DNA of 64,000 bases from Ilyonectria destructans. Its lineage: Eukaryota; Ascomycota; Sordariomycetes; Hypocreales; Nectriaceae. Made by a program: the position numbers and the translations under genes. Shown piece after piece: positions 21,961 to 33,778 of the stretch; positions within the stretch are counted from its first letter, which is position 1, and every line of letters begins with the position of its first letter. The notes below the pieces were generated by a model. That model saw only the letters and a program-made list of their open reading frames with translations, had not been told where the DNA came from and ran no database searches. Location: assembly GCA_020740775.1 (NCBI GenBank), contig JAHEWK010000012.1, positions 2,232,001-2,296,000 on the forward strand, in the 5' to 3' direction.

Positions 21961-23175
21961 CTATGGGTCTGTCCATATCTCGGCGCAAATTGGCCAATTA
22001 TATTCAACAGGATGACCAGGCCCACCCTCGGAATCTCCCACACATCCATCAGTATCAGGCTCGGTACTTTTGATCACAGTGCTCCAGTCCAGCCACTTTC
22101 CGCTTGAAGTCAGCACCGACCATACGTCTCCGTCTATACTAACCTTGAAAACGGTCTGTTGAGGAGAACCAACATCTTCTGAGGCATCTGTATGCAACTC
22201 ATATCGCCAGTAAGTCTTCTTTTGCAGATCAAACCACCAGCCCAGCTTTTCCAAGTCTTCAGGCTCAACTTCCAAGATCGTAAAAGGACAATTGCCCTTG
22301 AGACACACTAGAGACAAGGTCCCCAGTGCTCCAACGTCTGGTATAAATATTTGCTTGATAGGCGTCTTGGAATGCTCCATCGCCTCACGGAACGCCCGAA
22401 CTCGAGTGGATTGGAGTGGGTCAGGCTGAACAGCATCACGGTTGCTTCCTGTATTGCGATAGAAAGCAATTTCTATATCTCTGCGAATCGCTCTTTCCCA
22501 ATATTGAACCATCACACGGTTGAAGTAAGCCGCGTCAGGGTTGGGCTGGAATGCATAATCCTTTCGTCTCTTGGTAATATCGTAGTCAAGTGAGTTATCC
22601 ATATATGTGCGAACGTTTTGAGTTTGTTGTAAAATCATCTCGCGGTAGGATTGTAGGGCTCCAGGGCCATCTGGGAACTCCCAGGCACGAGGGTTTGGCC
22701 CCGTTTCAGACTGTGTAGTATCCAGTGCATTGAGGCGCCTTGGCTGCTGCTCTCCCTTAGCGGACTGGACTAAAGCGGTTTTTCTGACCGCGCCTTCGAG
22801 TTGACATTGCCGTCTGACCGCACTGAGAGATTCCCATTTTTGCCATACCCGTTGCAGCAGACCGTGGATAACCATACGTTCCTTATCCCCTATTCTGTGC
22901 CCTGGAGGCTGTGGCCGGAGCTCCTCAACTGGCTTGGGTAATATTGGTTGAGGACGAGGTTGGTGGAGCGGCATGCTACGCCTGACATGGTCGTGCCTTT
23001 TTTTTCCATTGTGCGAGTCGTCGGAAAACTCATCATCGCCATCTTCAAACTCGCGCGTACGCTTTTCCTTCTGGGCAGTTGATTTGAATGCTTCTGTAGA
23101 ACTCGCGGCGACACGGTGCTGAGCGTCGGGAGGCTCTCCCCGCATTGGCTTGGCCCGACTACCCTCTGATGACAT
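21961..23175 (-). CDS. hypothetical protein, basic N-terminus
   Basis: Single open frame, 404 aa from the ATG at 23175; the frame opens earlier only through a GTG at 23241. I do not recognise a family. Residues about 30-65 are highly charged (KEKRTREFEDGDDEFSDD then GKKRHDHVRRS), which could serve as a nuclear localisation signal. A Pro/Gln-rich stretch follows. The middle is probably helical (QSYREMILQQTQNVRTYMD), and the C-terminus is Trp/Gly-rich (LGWWFDLQKKTYWRYEL). No signal peptide or membrane segment. The long open frame in a region of otherwise decayed sequence supports it being real, but it could be a lineage-specific or repeat-derived gene. Confidence 0.6.
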   Translation of the reverse strand: MSSEGSRAKPMRGEPPDAQHRVAASSTEAFKSTAQKEKRTREFEDGDDEFSDDSHNGKKRHDHVRRSMPLHQPRPQPILPKPVEELRPQPPGHRIGDKERMVIHGLLQRVWQKWESLSAVRRQCQLEGAVRKTALVQSAKGEQQPRRLNALDTTQSETGPNPRAWEFPDGPGALQSYREMILQQTQNVRTYMDNSLDYDITKRRKDYAFQPNPDAAYFNRVMVQYWERAIRRDIEIAFYRNTGSNRDAVQPDPLQSTRVRAFREAMEHSKTPIKQIFIPDVGALGTLSLVCLKGNCPFTILEVEPEDLEKLGWWFDLQKKTYWRYELHTDASEDVGSPQQTVFKVSIDGDVWSVLTSSGKWLDWSTVIKSTEPDTDGCVGDSEGGPGHPVEYNWPICAEIWTDP

Positions 23176-23540
23176 GTTGATCGATTTTCCCCCGTAGTGG
23201 TACGGTCGATTGAATCTCAGGTATAGACATGCGAGTCCCACGTATCAGAATACTTCTTAGCAGCTGCTAGGAAATGGCCCTGCGATGGGGTATCAGATCT
23301 CCCAACTCCGTAAGTGGGGTCTGACGGTCTGAGTTGGACGGGAAAACGTATGATCAGATGAGATCAGATGAGGCCAAAAATAGGCTGATTGAACTGATGA
23401 TAAATATGACCTTAATAAGGTCGGTATGACTGACCGATTGACTGTGTTGATCATCCTGACTGCGAGGGATTTCCGTCATCTACCGCCTCCAAGACCCCGC
23501 TTCCTTAGTCATCGCGGGCGGTCGGATGGCGATTGATGAG
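23176..23540. other. intergenic, no gene seen
   Basis: Spacer between the hypothetical gene and the P450 relic. About 23340-23420 contains short direct repeats of GATCAGATGA. Confidence 0.4.
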
Positions 23541-24109
23541 TGGGCTACGGTCGCATATTACCACATGGGTGACAAAACCGTGTACGAAAATGCCTCCTTT
23601 GGCCACGAGGCTCTTTCAACGACAGAGCTAAAGCAGGCACGCTTTCTGGATGCTGTCATAAGCGAAACATTGCGAATCAACCCGCCCATCGGATTCAGCT
23701 TGGAGCGTCAGGACCAATAAGTGGCGGCGCGATTTCTCTCGGAGTTCAAACTGTGCCGGGTTAGTTGGACAGTCGGTGCATCACCTGCCGTTGTTGGACG
23801 CAACATGTCCGTATTTCACGAACCAAGAACATGATCCTCGGAGGGGTGGATTAACACCAAAGGGATCAACTCACCTCTCCTATACCAAAGCATGATTTGG
23901 CAGTCATGAACCGGCACTTCTTCGCGTTTGGCTCAGGTCCGCGGATGTGCGTTGGTATTAATGTCGCATGGGCAGTGATGAGGGCCACGATAGCAGGCAT
24001 TTACGGAAAGTACGAGACTCCCTTGGCTTACTCGACGACTTGTGATGAGTCGAGCTATGATATTTTGAAGGATAGAAACCTGAAGGTGATCTTTCGCAAA
24101 TCATCATGA
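23541..24109 (+). pseudogene. cytochrome P450 pseudogene (C-terminal part)
   Basis: LKQARFLDAVISETLRINPP (about 23630-23690) contains the ExxR helix-K motif. After a stop and frame change come SGGAISLGVQTVPG and then TVGASPAVVGRNMSVFHEPRT, followed by TGA where the family has Trp (EPRTW). The haem-binding loop FAFGSGPRMCVGINVAWAVMR (about 23925-23985) is intact with its cysteine, in another frame. The first 300 or so residues of a P450 are absent. Order and spacing of ExxR, PERF-like and Cys-loop blocks are right, so the identity is secure. At least two frameshifts and two stops show it is dead. The TGG-to-TGA change fits RIP. Confidence 0.8.
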
Positions 24110-26405
24110 AGCTGAAATGTAGTTGATCCAACTCACCTCATTCAGAACTCGATTAGAGCTATTATGTGATATAATACCCCACTTGTTCTTTTTAACTGCC
24201 TCTCTTCCGCCATGATTATTTCCTAGTCGTCACGACCACAGTCAAAAACCCCATCCTGTGACGCCAAGTTGTTTCATCTCAATTCAGATGCATGTAGGTC
24301 AATACGGGCTGACTGCTATTGAGCCTTCCCACTTTTCGTCTGAGAATCTTTATCACTTAGAGATCGTGAATTAGAGCCTTGAAGATGTCACGGCCCGGGA
24401 CAGTCCGTAATCTAAATCGAGTAAATCGCCACTTGGTGAGCTTGCAGAGATACGCTGATCGGCCCAATCATCTTTTGGTTATATTTATGTTACTTGTCTG
24501 AATTCGCGGTTTTATAAGCTTATGACTTGTCCCGTTTACATGTTGATCTCGTGTCGCGTCTTTGAGTGGATTCGTGATTGCCAGTGACGAAACTGAGCTT
24601 GCACGTCACCATGCTACCATCAATCTTTCGATCAAAGCCAGAGACTAAAGTTCTCCTTCATATATATGTTCAGGATCCGGGGTTTTGGAAAGAATTTACC
24701 AATCCGTATACACTACTATCAGTAATCAAGCATGTCCTCCCCGTCATCGATCGTTCCGAGAACCGCCGTGACGACTCTAAGCAACGATGAATCTGTGAAG
24801 CTTTTCCTAACCCCGCTATTATCCGTTCAACATGAATCTCCATAAGCTTTCCAAATGATGAAATCGTGTTCTCGTTCAACTGACCCATACGGCCTCTCTA
24901 TACAAGCTTTATCCACACGTGATATTCTGCAAGTGAGCTATCAAAAGAACGCCGCTTTAGTGAACAGGAAATAGCCTGGAGAGATGCGATTAGAACCGTA
25001 AAGCGTGACCGGATCACCTGGTTTCTTTTGCCGCATTTCTGCATGTGCCTCCCTTCCTGTCGCTCTTATAGCACCTAGTGTCCCCGCAGGAGACGCTCAT
25101 GACCCCGCAGGCAGCGCACCTTTGGTCATTCTTAACCTAATCTTGCACTTAGCACACTTGATCTTAGACCCTCTTTAGTTGACGAGCGGTTCCTTGTTCG
25201 AAATCATGATGGAGATGATTCTTGGGATTCTTATCTCGAAAAATGCAATCAATATGGTGATCCAAGGTTTGGAAAGAAAATGGGGCAATAGACTGTGTTG
25301 GGTGAAGGTTCGAGTTGAATTCTTACCTCAGATGGATGATTTGGGCCTTATATATTGGATTAGGCGAAGTGATGGAAGTACTCTGCTATAAGTGATCGAG
25401 CCTGCTATCTCATACATTTCAACGATTCCGTCTGCATAGAAGTCACGCTTTGGGTCACTTGTGGTGAGTACACACCAGTGAGAGAGGTCATGGGCTTCCC
25501 GTTCATTGATGAGGTATTGCTGGTTTGGAAGGGAAGCTGGATGATTGTGGCGCACCGTTGGCGGCTGATCTGTAAAAGTGAAAAGGCGAAGTGTGGTCAT
25601 TCATCAAACCATCCCAAACAGTCATCTTATTCACTGCGTTCCGCGTTCCACCACCAAACCAAATCCCAACATCATTCACCTGCCATGTTTTTGCAACAAG
25701 TCTCCTAAGATGTACGATTCCGGACGTTATGGGGCATTTTTCGGTCGCTTCCGCGATATGATGAGGCAGCCAAACGATAGCAGAGTCAGTAGACAGGCGA
25801 TGACTACGATACTTATCACAAAATCACGCTCGTCCTAGCCCTCTACAGTGCATGAGTCAATATCCCTAACTCTCTACTCCTGGGTTGGCTAAATAGGGAC
25901 AGGAACACTCATAGCTCGACCTTGATAGGGCGGGTAGCAATTTATATAGACGGGAATATTCCCGCCGGGTACGGAGTACGACAAGGACATTTGATTCATC
26001 GCAGACTAGCGACTCGCTATGAGGAACACTTTTATTTCGGAACCCGCGGGCGGTACTGCAGGGCTGTGCACCAGCCTCCCCTGGTTTTTCGGAAGGTACG
26101 GCAAATGCATCAGATGAGAGGCTAGACAAACTTTAATAGTCGCCTTGGGGGGATTTCTTTCTTGGGGCTTTACTAAATAAGGCCGTAGCGGCGAACCTTG
26201 GTGCTGACAAGGGTCCAAGCCGTCCACTCGGAAAGGCTTAGAGAGCACACGTAATTATCCACAGAGTTTCTGACATCCTGGGCAGTACTTTAATTACCCT
26301 ATCGCTGTTCCACTTAGCTCTAACAACCATTCAATTCATCTCCCCCCTTTGTGGTCCATTTCCAATCGAAACCACTTGGGTTGTCTCCATTCCGGTTGAT
26401 GAATC
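24110..26405. other. gene-free stretch, 2.3 kb
   Basis: No frame longer than about 90 codons and none with family resemblance on either strand. It may be decayed sequence. It also includes the promoter of the histidine kinase gene at its right end. Confidence 0.45.
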
Positions 26406-29400
26406 ATGGCCGAGGCAGAAGCAATCGCCTCGGAAGGCCCGCGTGAGTGGGAGATGCTCAAGTACATACCAAACCGTTGCTTCTGCCCGCTGTCTGCTTG
26501 AATGAACTTTCATTCTCAGACGTGATGGGTAGACTGGCTCCTGCGGATAAGCGCTGACGTTCCAACACAGATATGCCTCTTCCTTCACCACGAGCACGAT
26601 TACAGGCGACGCTCCTTGTTCCGACGCTGTCTTGACCGCTCTCTCACAGCTGGCCGCATTCCGTCTCCAGGCTCGCCGAGCCATCATCTCATTCTTTGAC
26701 CGCAAGTACCAGCACATTGTTGCTGAGGCCACGCAGTCCTCTCCCATTGGCCCCTGTCCAGACCACGGCAAGGACCGGCTCTGCCCCTCTGGGGTTATCC
26801 CTCGTGCTGACAGCATCTGCGAGCGCGTCCTTCAGTTTCGGAACACGAAACATGCCTGTTTGGATCACGATGAGGGACTGGAGGTGTCTGTCATTCCTGA
26901 CCTTGCTGAAGATACCTACTCGCGCAGCGGCTCATGTGTCCAAGGACTCCGTCATCATCGATTCTACTGCGGCATACCTATCAAAACTCCCAGAGGATTT
27001 AACATTGGTGTCTTGAGTGTGTTGGATGACAATCCCAGGCCTATGGGTCTGGATGAGGTTTCCATCCAACTACTGAGAGATCTCTCTAGGACCATCATGT
27101 CCTATCTGGAAACTCGTCGCGCCACAGAAAACTTCGTTCGCAGTGAGCGCATGGTGAATGGGCTCAGTCACCTAATCCGCGGCAATGACAATGCTACCGA
27201 CGACGTTTCTAGCTCCACACAGCGCGACAGCCGGATTCGGAAGTTTCAACAAAAAGACTCATCCAGCAATCTTGTCCCCGGCAGTCACATAGTGAAGACC
27301 AGTGCAAGCCTACAGGCCAGTTCTGAGTGCTCCAATGGAGCTACACATAAAGTATCCGAGCCTTTCAGCAAGCCAGCGGCTCTGGCTTCCCTAAGTGCAG
27401 CCACAAATCTTCAGACTGAGACCTCGCATTTTGTTGACCCCCAGCAAGTTGAGTCGGCAAGTATGCTCAGCAAGGCCGCGGATGTCGTCTGTGAAGCACT
27501 TAAGGTTGACGGAGCACTCTTTCTCGATGCAGGCGTCAGCTCTATTGGGGCTCCCATCGACCCTGAGCACAAGTCATTACACTCGGTGAACGATTCCACA
27601 TCGAGCAGCGAGGACAGCTCGGCGGACCACGTCAGCGATTCCCAGAACAAGAGGCCTTGCACCATACTCGCCCTCTCAACCACGGATCAGGCTGTACTCG
27701 GCCTCGCCCAGCCAGGCTTGCAAATATCGCTCACTCAGAGGACCCTCAAGAGACTGATTTCCCGCTATCCGAATGGCAGGATTTTCAGCTTCGAGGAGTC
27801 GGGCTCGTTGTACTCAGGCGAATCATCATCCGGCGAGGAGACAGACCCTCGTCTTCCCGATATCCGAAGTGCAAAGACGGCCCCAGATAACAGGCCCACT
27901 CCCTCGCGCAAGGATGAAGCCAAGCCCATTGCGGAGCTATTTGCCGGGGCGAGGAGTGTTGCCTTAGTCCCCCTGTGGGATCCCTCTCGAGGCCGCTTCT
28001 ATGCTTGCGGCCTTGTCTGGAGCAAGACAGCCGCTCGTATTCTCACCCCGGAAGCAGACCTCCCGTACCTGAAGGCCCTTGGGATTGTCACCATGGCTGA
28101 AATCAACCGGATCGACATTACACTCGCCAACAAGGCCAAGTCGGATCTGCTAGGCACGTTGAGTCACGAGCTTCGTTCTCCACTCCATGGAATCTTAGCC
28201 GGTGCCGAGCTGTTGGCTGGTACTTCACTCGATCCGTTCCAGCAAGTAGTTGTACACGCGTTGGAAATATCCGGCAAGACGCTGCTTGACACCATCGATC
28301 ACGTATGATATGTTCGGCTAAGTCTAAATAGTCAAGTTACTAATCCCTGTGTAGCTGTTGATATTCAGTAAAGTGAACACGCTCTCGCGAGCGATCAAGG
28401 CACAAAAGGAGCATAGAAGACACCGCAGCCCTTTCAGAGCCGATAAAGACGATGAGGAAAGCAGAGGAAGTAATGGGCCCCAGATGCAGTCCCTGCTCTC
28501 GGATGTTGCATTGGACAGACTCGCCGAAGAAGTCATCGAAACCATAACCATCGGCCACAGTTTCCACCACACAGTAATGCCACAGGGGCCAAGATGGCTT
28601 CCGCCAGATGTAAGTCTTGACAATAAATCCGCAGTCAATGATCGAGCCTCTTACCAATGATGTCGAGTCCACAGGCGGATCTTGTCGGCAAGGTACAGAT
28701 CACAGTTGATATAGACCATCGCAAATCGTGGATGTTTCGGACAGCACCAGGTGCTGTCCGACGCATTATCATGAACATCCTGGGCAACGCCCTGAAGTAC
28801 ACGCCCCAAGGCCACGTGAAAATAAGCCTCAAGCAGGAAAAGGGCACCTCGCACAAAGGGCCGCGAAAGTCGACCACTGTAGTCCTCACCGTCTCGGACA
28901 CGGGCAAGGGCATTGGGGATGAGTTTCTGCACAACAAACTCTTCGTTCCATTCTCCCAGGAAGACTCGCTTGCTGTGGGTACAGGGCTTGGGCTCAGTAT
29001 TGTGAAGCAGATTGTGACATCACTCGGTGGCTCTATTGGCGTTCGAAGCCACGTCGGCAAGGGCACGACCGTATCGGTCTCCCTGCCGCTGGCTTACGCC
29101 CACCCTGGAACTGACAACGTGGGTGAGATGCAGCTGGCAGAAGAGCCATTCGGTTTCGATAGCAGCATTCTTGACTCTATTCGGGTGGCAACTGTGGGAT
29201 TCACCCGCATCCCGTGTGCTGCTTCCGAGGTCAACAGCTTGTCACAACTCCCACTGGAAAGTCTGCCTCTGAAGTGGTTCAATATCAGCCTCTGCGAAGC
29301 TGATGACGGAGATCCAGCCGCCTCGGGCCCCGATATCACCATTTACAGTGAGGCTGCCTTTACCAAGCTTCACGAGAATGCAATCAACGACCACCCCTTG

Positions 29401-30405
29401 CCCGTGGTCGTGATATGCCACAATGCCGGAGAGACTGTAAGACTGGACACACTGTTCAGGGAGTCTGCCAAAAGATCTGTAGTCGAGTTCATTTACCAGC
29501 CGTGAGTAGAGTCGTGACCATCATCTAACCATCTACTCACTCACTAATAGGAATACACCCCGAAAGTTCGGCAGGACCCTGGTCAATGCTCTCAATCGCT
29601 GGAAGGAGCTCCAAGCGATACATAATGTAAGTGACACAGAGGGCTCTAGCAACAATATTGACGAGTCTCCTCTTCCCGCATCGAACTCAGACAGTCATCG
29701 GTCATGGAATTGGACGAATCAAGAACAGTCCAGGGAGAGTGCGCCATCTGCGAATAACCAGCCCCGTCAGCAGACTAACTCGAATTCGAATCCCAATGGG
29801 CCGATCGTATCTGGACATCAAGGGCCTCAATCAAAACAGACACGCGGAAGCAGCCCAGACAACTCGGCAATCGAAGAAGAGTCTGTCCAGCCGCATTCCC
29901 AGTTTCTTCTTGTTGACGACAACTCGATTAATCTGAAGGTGAGTCCACATTTTTCATATATGGCAAGCTCCAAATACTTACCCATCTCCAGATTCTCTCC
30001 GCTTATATGAAGAAATTGCACAGAAATTATTGCACGGCTGTGAATGGCTTCGAGGCTCTGAAGACTTTCCAGGTGAACCCGGAGAGATTTTGCTGTGTCC
30101 TAATGGGTAATTACATCCAGACCCCAGCTACTGAGAAATTGAGGCTGATGAGCATGCCAGATATTAATATGCCAATAATGGATGGTCTTGAATCAACGCG
30201 GCTCATCCGCAAATTTGAGAGGGAAAATCACCTCAAGCCTGTCACCATTATCGCCATTACTGGTCTCGCGTCAGACAGCGCTAGAGATGAGGCGTTTGCC
30301 AGTGGCCTTAACGTCTTCCTGACACGGCCGGTCAGCTTAGGCCAACTGGTACCAGTGCTCAAGGAAAGGGTTTTTGATGAGGCGAAGGTCGGAATAGAGT
30401 TGTAA
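26406..30405 (+). CDS. hybrid histidine kinase
   Basis: Seven exons: 26406..26461, 26571..28302, 28355..28609, 28675..29501, 29551..29938, 29992..30106 and 30161..30405. All junctions are GT-AG and keep phase; the product is 1205 aa. An in-frame TGA just upstream fixes the start. Residues about 50-210 form a GAF-like sensor region (VLTALSQLAAFRLQARRAIISF, FYCGIPIKTPRGFNIGVLSV). HisKA has LGTLSHELRSPLHG with phospho-acceptor His551. The HATPase shows the N box NILGNALKYTPQG, SDTGKGIG, FVPFSQED and GTGLGLSIV. The C-terminal receiver has LLVDDNSINLK and VLMDINMPIMDG with Asp1125. It would autophosphorylate and pass phosphate through its own receiver to a shared HPt protein. No membrane segment is seen, so it is probably cytosolic. 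The ligand is unknown. Confidence 0.93.
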
Positions 30406-31049
30406 AAGCAAGCTAATCACGGGTGGAATTAATTTACTTAACGAGTATGATATGAACGTACTTGATAAGCATGTGTATAATACAAGCGAGCGGACTATCT
30501 AGTTTTACTACTACAATCTCATCTGTACTAATTGCTAAAGTTGTATATGAAAACCAGGAGTTCTCATACCAAGTAACCAAGATGCTCAATGCGGCAAGGC
30601 GACAGGTCTTCCCGCCATGGCTTGAATACCCTCACCATCAGTCTCCGCATGTGGGTTCCGAAAGCACCTCACCAGTAATCGATCCTTCGGACAGTTAATA
30701 TCTACTCCGTCATCCACATCGTCATCATATCACTGCCCAAGCCTCCGACCTGACAGCTATCAACGGCCCTCAGTGCCACTGCCTTTCAGCATCGCCGCAT
30801 TATAAAAACGGCGGTGTTTCGCAATGTTTGTGGCCAACAGCGAGTCTGGCAACCACATACTTCTACGACAGGCTTTGACTTCCCTATGAGCAAGTGAATC
30901 GCTTTTGTCAGGATACCTACCCGAGAGCCATAAAGCAGTCGGAGTTTACGTTCAGCACACCGCATTTCATTAGCTTAAGAAAATGAGAATTATTCACACG
31001 GCCAAGTGATGACCTTATCTGTTCTATCAGTCAGAAAGACGTTCCACAT
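30406..31049. other. intergenic, no gene seen
   Basis: 3' flank of the histidine kinase gene. No supported gene. Confidence 0.45.
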
Positions 31050-31245
31050 ATGCGCCGTGGGTGAGATGGATGTACGACTGATTGACGAGCACGTTGGCGT
31101 TTCATCTGGTTGCACTGCAGTGGCAGGATAGGAAAGTCAGCGATGGATACCATTGTACACCTGCCGGCGAGAACCCTCGCGCTGGACAGTCCAATTCCTT
31201 GACCGCCACCTGTGACGGCAATCATTTTGCCCTCGAGTGATATTG
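31050..31245 (-). pseudogene. N-terminal fragment of an SDR
   Basis: Minus strand reads SLEGKMIAVTGGGQGIGLSS then ARVLAGRCTMVSIADF before losing resemblance. TGGGQGIG is the SDR cofactor-binding motif, preceded by the usual LEGK and followed by the second strand ending in D. Only about 45 residues remain; no NNAG or YxxxK block is found in the next 300 bp downstream on this strand. It is a truncated relic next to an enoyl-reductase relic. Confidence 0.55.
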
Positions 31246-31789
31246 CTACTTAGGAGAAATGCCGTGGATTGTTAGAGAATGTATTCTGAGCGAAGGAGGA
31301 GAGTGGCAGGCAATCGGCTTGAACGACTTTTGGTCAGAATTGCTGGCTACGTGTTCGGATACTCCGGTACCCGACTTTGAGGATGACGTACTTTGAGGTC
31401 GGGCTTAAACTGGACACGAGAATTTATAGCCGTAAGTTGCGACATCTAAGGTGCCACAACTGGATTACCCACCCGGGGGGTGGCTTCTTCTCCCTCGGCA
31501 CAACAGTGCCCTTGTGCCTTAATGGCCGAGGATCAGGTGGTTGCCCACAACCCCCGAGAACTTACCCATTTCCACCTGCATACAAAACCTCGGCTTCTAC
31601 AGGCTCCTGCTTGTTAAGAACAAAAGGATTCTGATGTACCTAGGGCTGGAGGATAGCATCTATTTGTCTGTCTGACCTCATGGCGTGTCGCCCACGAGAT
31701 ACACCATCTTTCAGCCTTCACCTTTCCCGCCTCAAGATCACGCAGGCCCTGTACCACCCCCAAAGCCGCCTTCGCTGACCCTATGAGTA
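31246..31789. other. intergenic, no gene seen
   Basis: Spacer between two relics. No gene seen. Confidence 0.4.
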
Positions 31790-32400
31790 TGTGGCCTCAG
31801 ACGGCCCTTGATACACCGAGTCTCTTGTCAACATGTTGTAATAGCCGCTCTGTGCTCGGACCGAGGAGACTAGTGGTATGAGCTAACCTGTTCAAGTAGT
31901 CTTTGCGCAAGGTTAAAGAACAGCTTCCCGAATTCGAGATTCTCCAGCTTGCTAGTATGTCGAGAGCGCCAAACTTCAAATACTTTCTAAAAACGGTGCG
32001 TATGACTGTTGATGTAGTTTTGCCATCTCCTCGAGGGCTCATAACGGGTAAGATGATGCCGTAGACAGGGGCTGGCTCGGAAGTCGTCGAGAGAGCGTCA
32101 GCGCAGACTTGGACCGACTATTCTATCCTAATGGTATCCTACGCGTTCCTGAGCTTGTTGTTGGTGAGCTCGCGGATCTTGGCGCCGCAGTCGCCATTGT
32201 TGTAATCCGCGACGAAATCTGCGCTTCTCCAGGAGCATGCAGTGATGACGGTGTAGCCAGACCTGATAAGAGCTACATGTTCGGCACCTGTCATCCAAGA
32301 CCAGAGTTTGACCGCTTACTGTTTCACCGCGTACTGTTTCGTGTAGTGACTCCAAAGAGACCTAGAGACCACTGGGATAAGTATCACCGCACCTACCCGC
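31790..32400 (-). pseudogene. relic of a zinc-ADH-like trans enoyl reductase
   Basis: Minus strand blocks in order. HVALIRSGYTVITACSWRS is the cofactor-domain segment where homologues have SGYKVITTCSP. DYNNGDCGAKIRELTNNKL is followed by RNA and then TAG where the family has Trp (AWDT). VQVCADALSTTSEPAPVYG, IILPVMSPRGDGKTTSTVI and RKYLKFGALDI complete the C-terminal half. This matches the stand-alone enoyl reductases that partner fungal polyketide synthases (LovC-like) and related alcohol dehydrogenases. Two in-frame TAG codons, a deletion between CSWRSADFV and ADYN, and loss of the N-terminal half show it is not functional. The Trp-to-stop change fits RIP. Confidence 0.62.
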
Positions 32401-32692
32401 TTTACTGGTAAACGTTAAGCCCGAGGTTAGACTTAAGGTTCAGGCCTCGGCTATTTGGCCTATTCCCTACTATATCTCGGGCATATTCGAAGGAAGGCCG
32501 TTAATGGACCTATAAAACCTGGTTTCAGGGTGGCTGATTTTGACCTAGCCAAGACGACCCCTCCCTGATCTTGTCCGCACGAGTTGCAACATAAGCATAT
32601 GGAATCCGGAACCAACTGTTTTCTGCAAGGCACAGAAAGTAAGAACCCCCTGACACGGCAAAGCTACAACGCGACAACAACACAAGGCAATA

Positions 32693-33778
32693 ATGCGATA
32701 CGGCAAAGTTGCAGTATTTACTCGACCAGGCAAGCCTATTCAGATTGTTGAGGAAGAGATTCGACAGCCGGCGTCTGATGAGATCCTAGTGCGTGTTTCC
32801 ATTGCCGGGATCTGTGGCAGCGATGTGCATAGATTGAAGGGCGACATCCCGGTCAAGTCGAATGGAGTTTGCTTTGGACATGAAGCAGTTGGGGTTATTG
32901 AAAGCCTCGGAGAGGAGGTCACGGCCGACAGCGTGGGCTCATCGTTGAACAAAGGCGACACCCTCTATTGGATGCCGTTAGCACCTTGCGGTACTTGCTC
33001 GGAATGCGGCACCTCGAATCCATTGCGATGCAAGGACGTCAACTGGCCACCGCCTGTTGGAAAGCCAAACGGAGCGGGTTTCAGGCAATATGCAACACTT
33101 GACAAAAAGTGTGTTTATATCCGAGTACCTACTGGTGTTCCCGTTGAACACGTCATTACCTTTGGGTGCGGAATGCCAACGGCCTTGAGAGGTTTCAAGC
33201 AGCTTGGCACTATTGGCCCTGGCGACGATGTTGTCATACAAGGCTCGGGACCTGTTGGGCTAGCATGCACACTTTCGGCAAGTCTTGCTGGTGCCCGTTC
33301 TGTTATCGTGATTGGAGATCCCGACCACCGTCTTGAAGCGGCAACTTCGCTCGGCGCGACCTGCACGATGTCTGTCGCCAACACTACACCGGAATCGAGA
33401 TTAGAGCGAGTGAAACATCTCACGGCAGGCCGTGGGGCAAGCATTGTTGTGGAAGCAGCCGGAACAGCGGCTGCGTTCCCTGAGGGCCTCAATCTTCTTC
33501 GAATGGAAGGAAAGTATTTGATTCTAGGCCTATACTCTGGAAATTCCACAGTGTCAATTGACCCGGTACGGATCAACAACTTCAATCTACATATTATAGG
33601 CAGCTTGGGCCTCGACGTCGAGTCTTATAAGCAAACAGTGGACATAGCAGAGGAGTATGGTACACGACTGCAATTTGCAGCGTTAATCACGCATCGATTT
33701 TCACTAGATCGCCTACAGGAGGCTCTTGTTTTAGTAGGGCAGGGAATACCTATTAAAGCTGTGATTATGCCGAACTGA
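32693..33778 (+). CDS. zinc-dependent alcohol dehydrogenase (MDR family)
   Basis: Single exon, 361 aa, start ATG 32693. The catalytic zinc block CGSDVHRLKGD and GHEAVGVIESLG are in place. The structural zinc lobe has four cysteines in PCGTCSECGTSNPLRC (C-x2-C-x2-C-x7-C). The Rossmann motif is GSGPVGLACTLSASLAGA, and VVEAAGTAAAFPEGLNLLRMEGKYLILGLY follows. The length and order are typical of medium-chain polyol/alcohol dehydrogenases. It would interconvert an alcohol and a carbonyl using NAD(P)(H) in the cytosol; the substrate is open. It lies beside the decayed enoyl reductase and SDR fragment but is itself unbroken, which suggests it is under selection. Confidence 0.93.
   Translation: MRYGKVAVFTRPGKPIQIVEEEIRQPASDEILVRVSIAGICGSDVHRLKGDIPVKSNGVCFGHEAVGVIESLGEEVTADSVGSSLNKGDTLYWMPLAPCGTCSECGTSNPLRCKDVNWPPPVGKPNGAGFRQYATLDKKCVYIRVPTGVPVEHVITFGCGMPTALRGFKQLGTIGPGDDVVIQGSGPVGLACTLSASLAGARSVIVIGDPDHRLEAATSLGATCTMSVANTTPESRLERVKHLTAGRGASIVVEAAGTAAAFPEGLNLLRMEGKYLILGLYSGNSTVSIDPVRINNFNLHIIGSLGLDVESYKQTVDIAEEYGTRLQFAALITHRFSLDRLQEALVLVGQGIPIKAVIMPN

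Noticed and set aside
24110..26300. Several 60-90 codon frames on both strands
   Set aside because: No recognisable motif, no plausible splicing between them, and overlapping frames on opposite strands.
26331..26816. 161-codon minus-strand frame at the start of the histidine kinase gene
   Set aside because: Overlaps exon 1, intron 1 and exon 2 of the kinase, which give a consistent splice and a conserved N-terminal region.
32109..32411. 100-codon plus-strand frame
   Set aside because: Antisense to the enoyl-reductase relic, whose blocks match the family.
31050..33778. A live secondary-metabolite cluster
   Set aside because: No synthase or terpene cyclase is present, and the SDR and enoyl reductase are broken.
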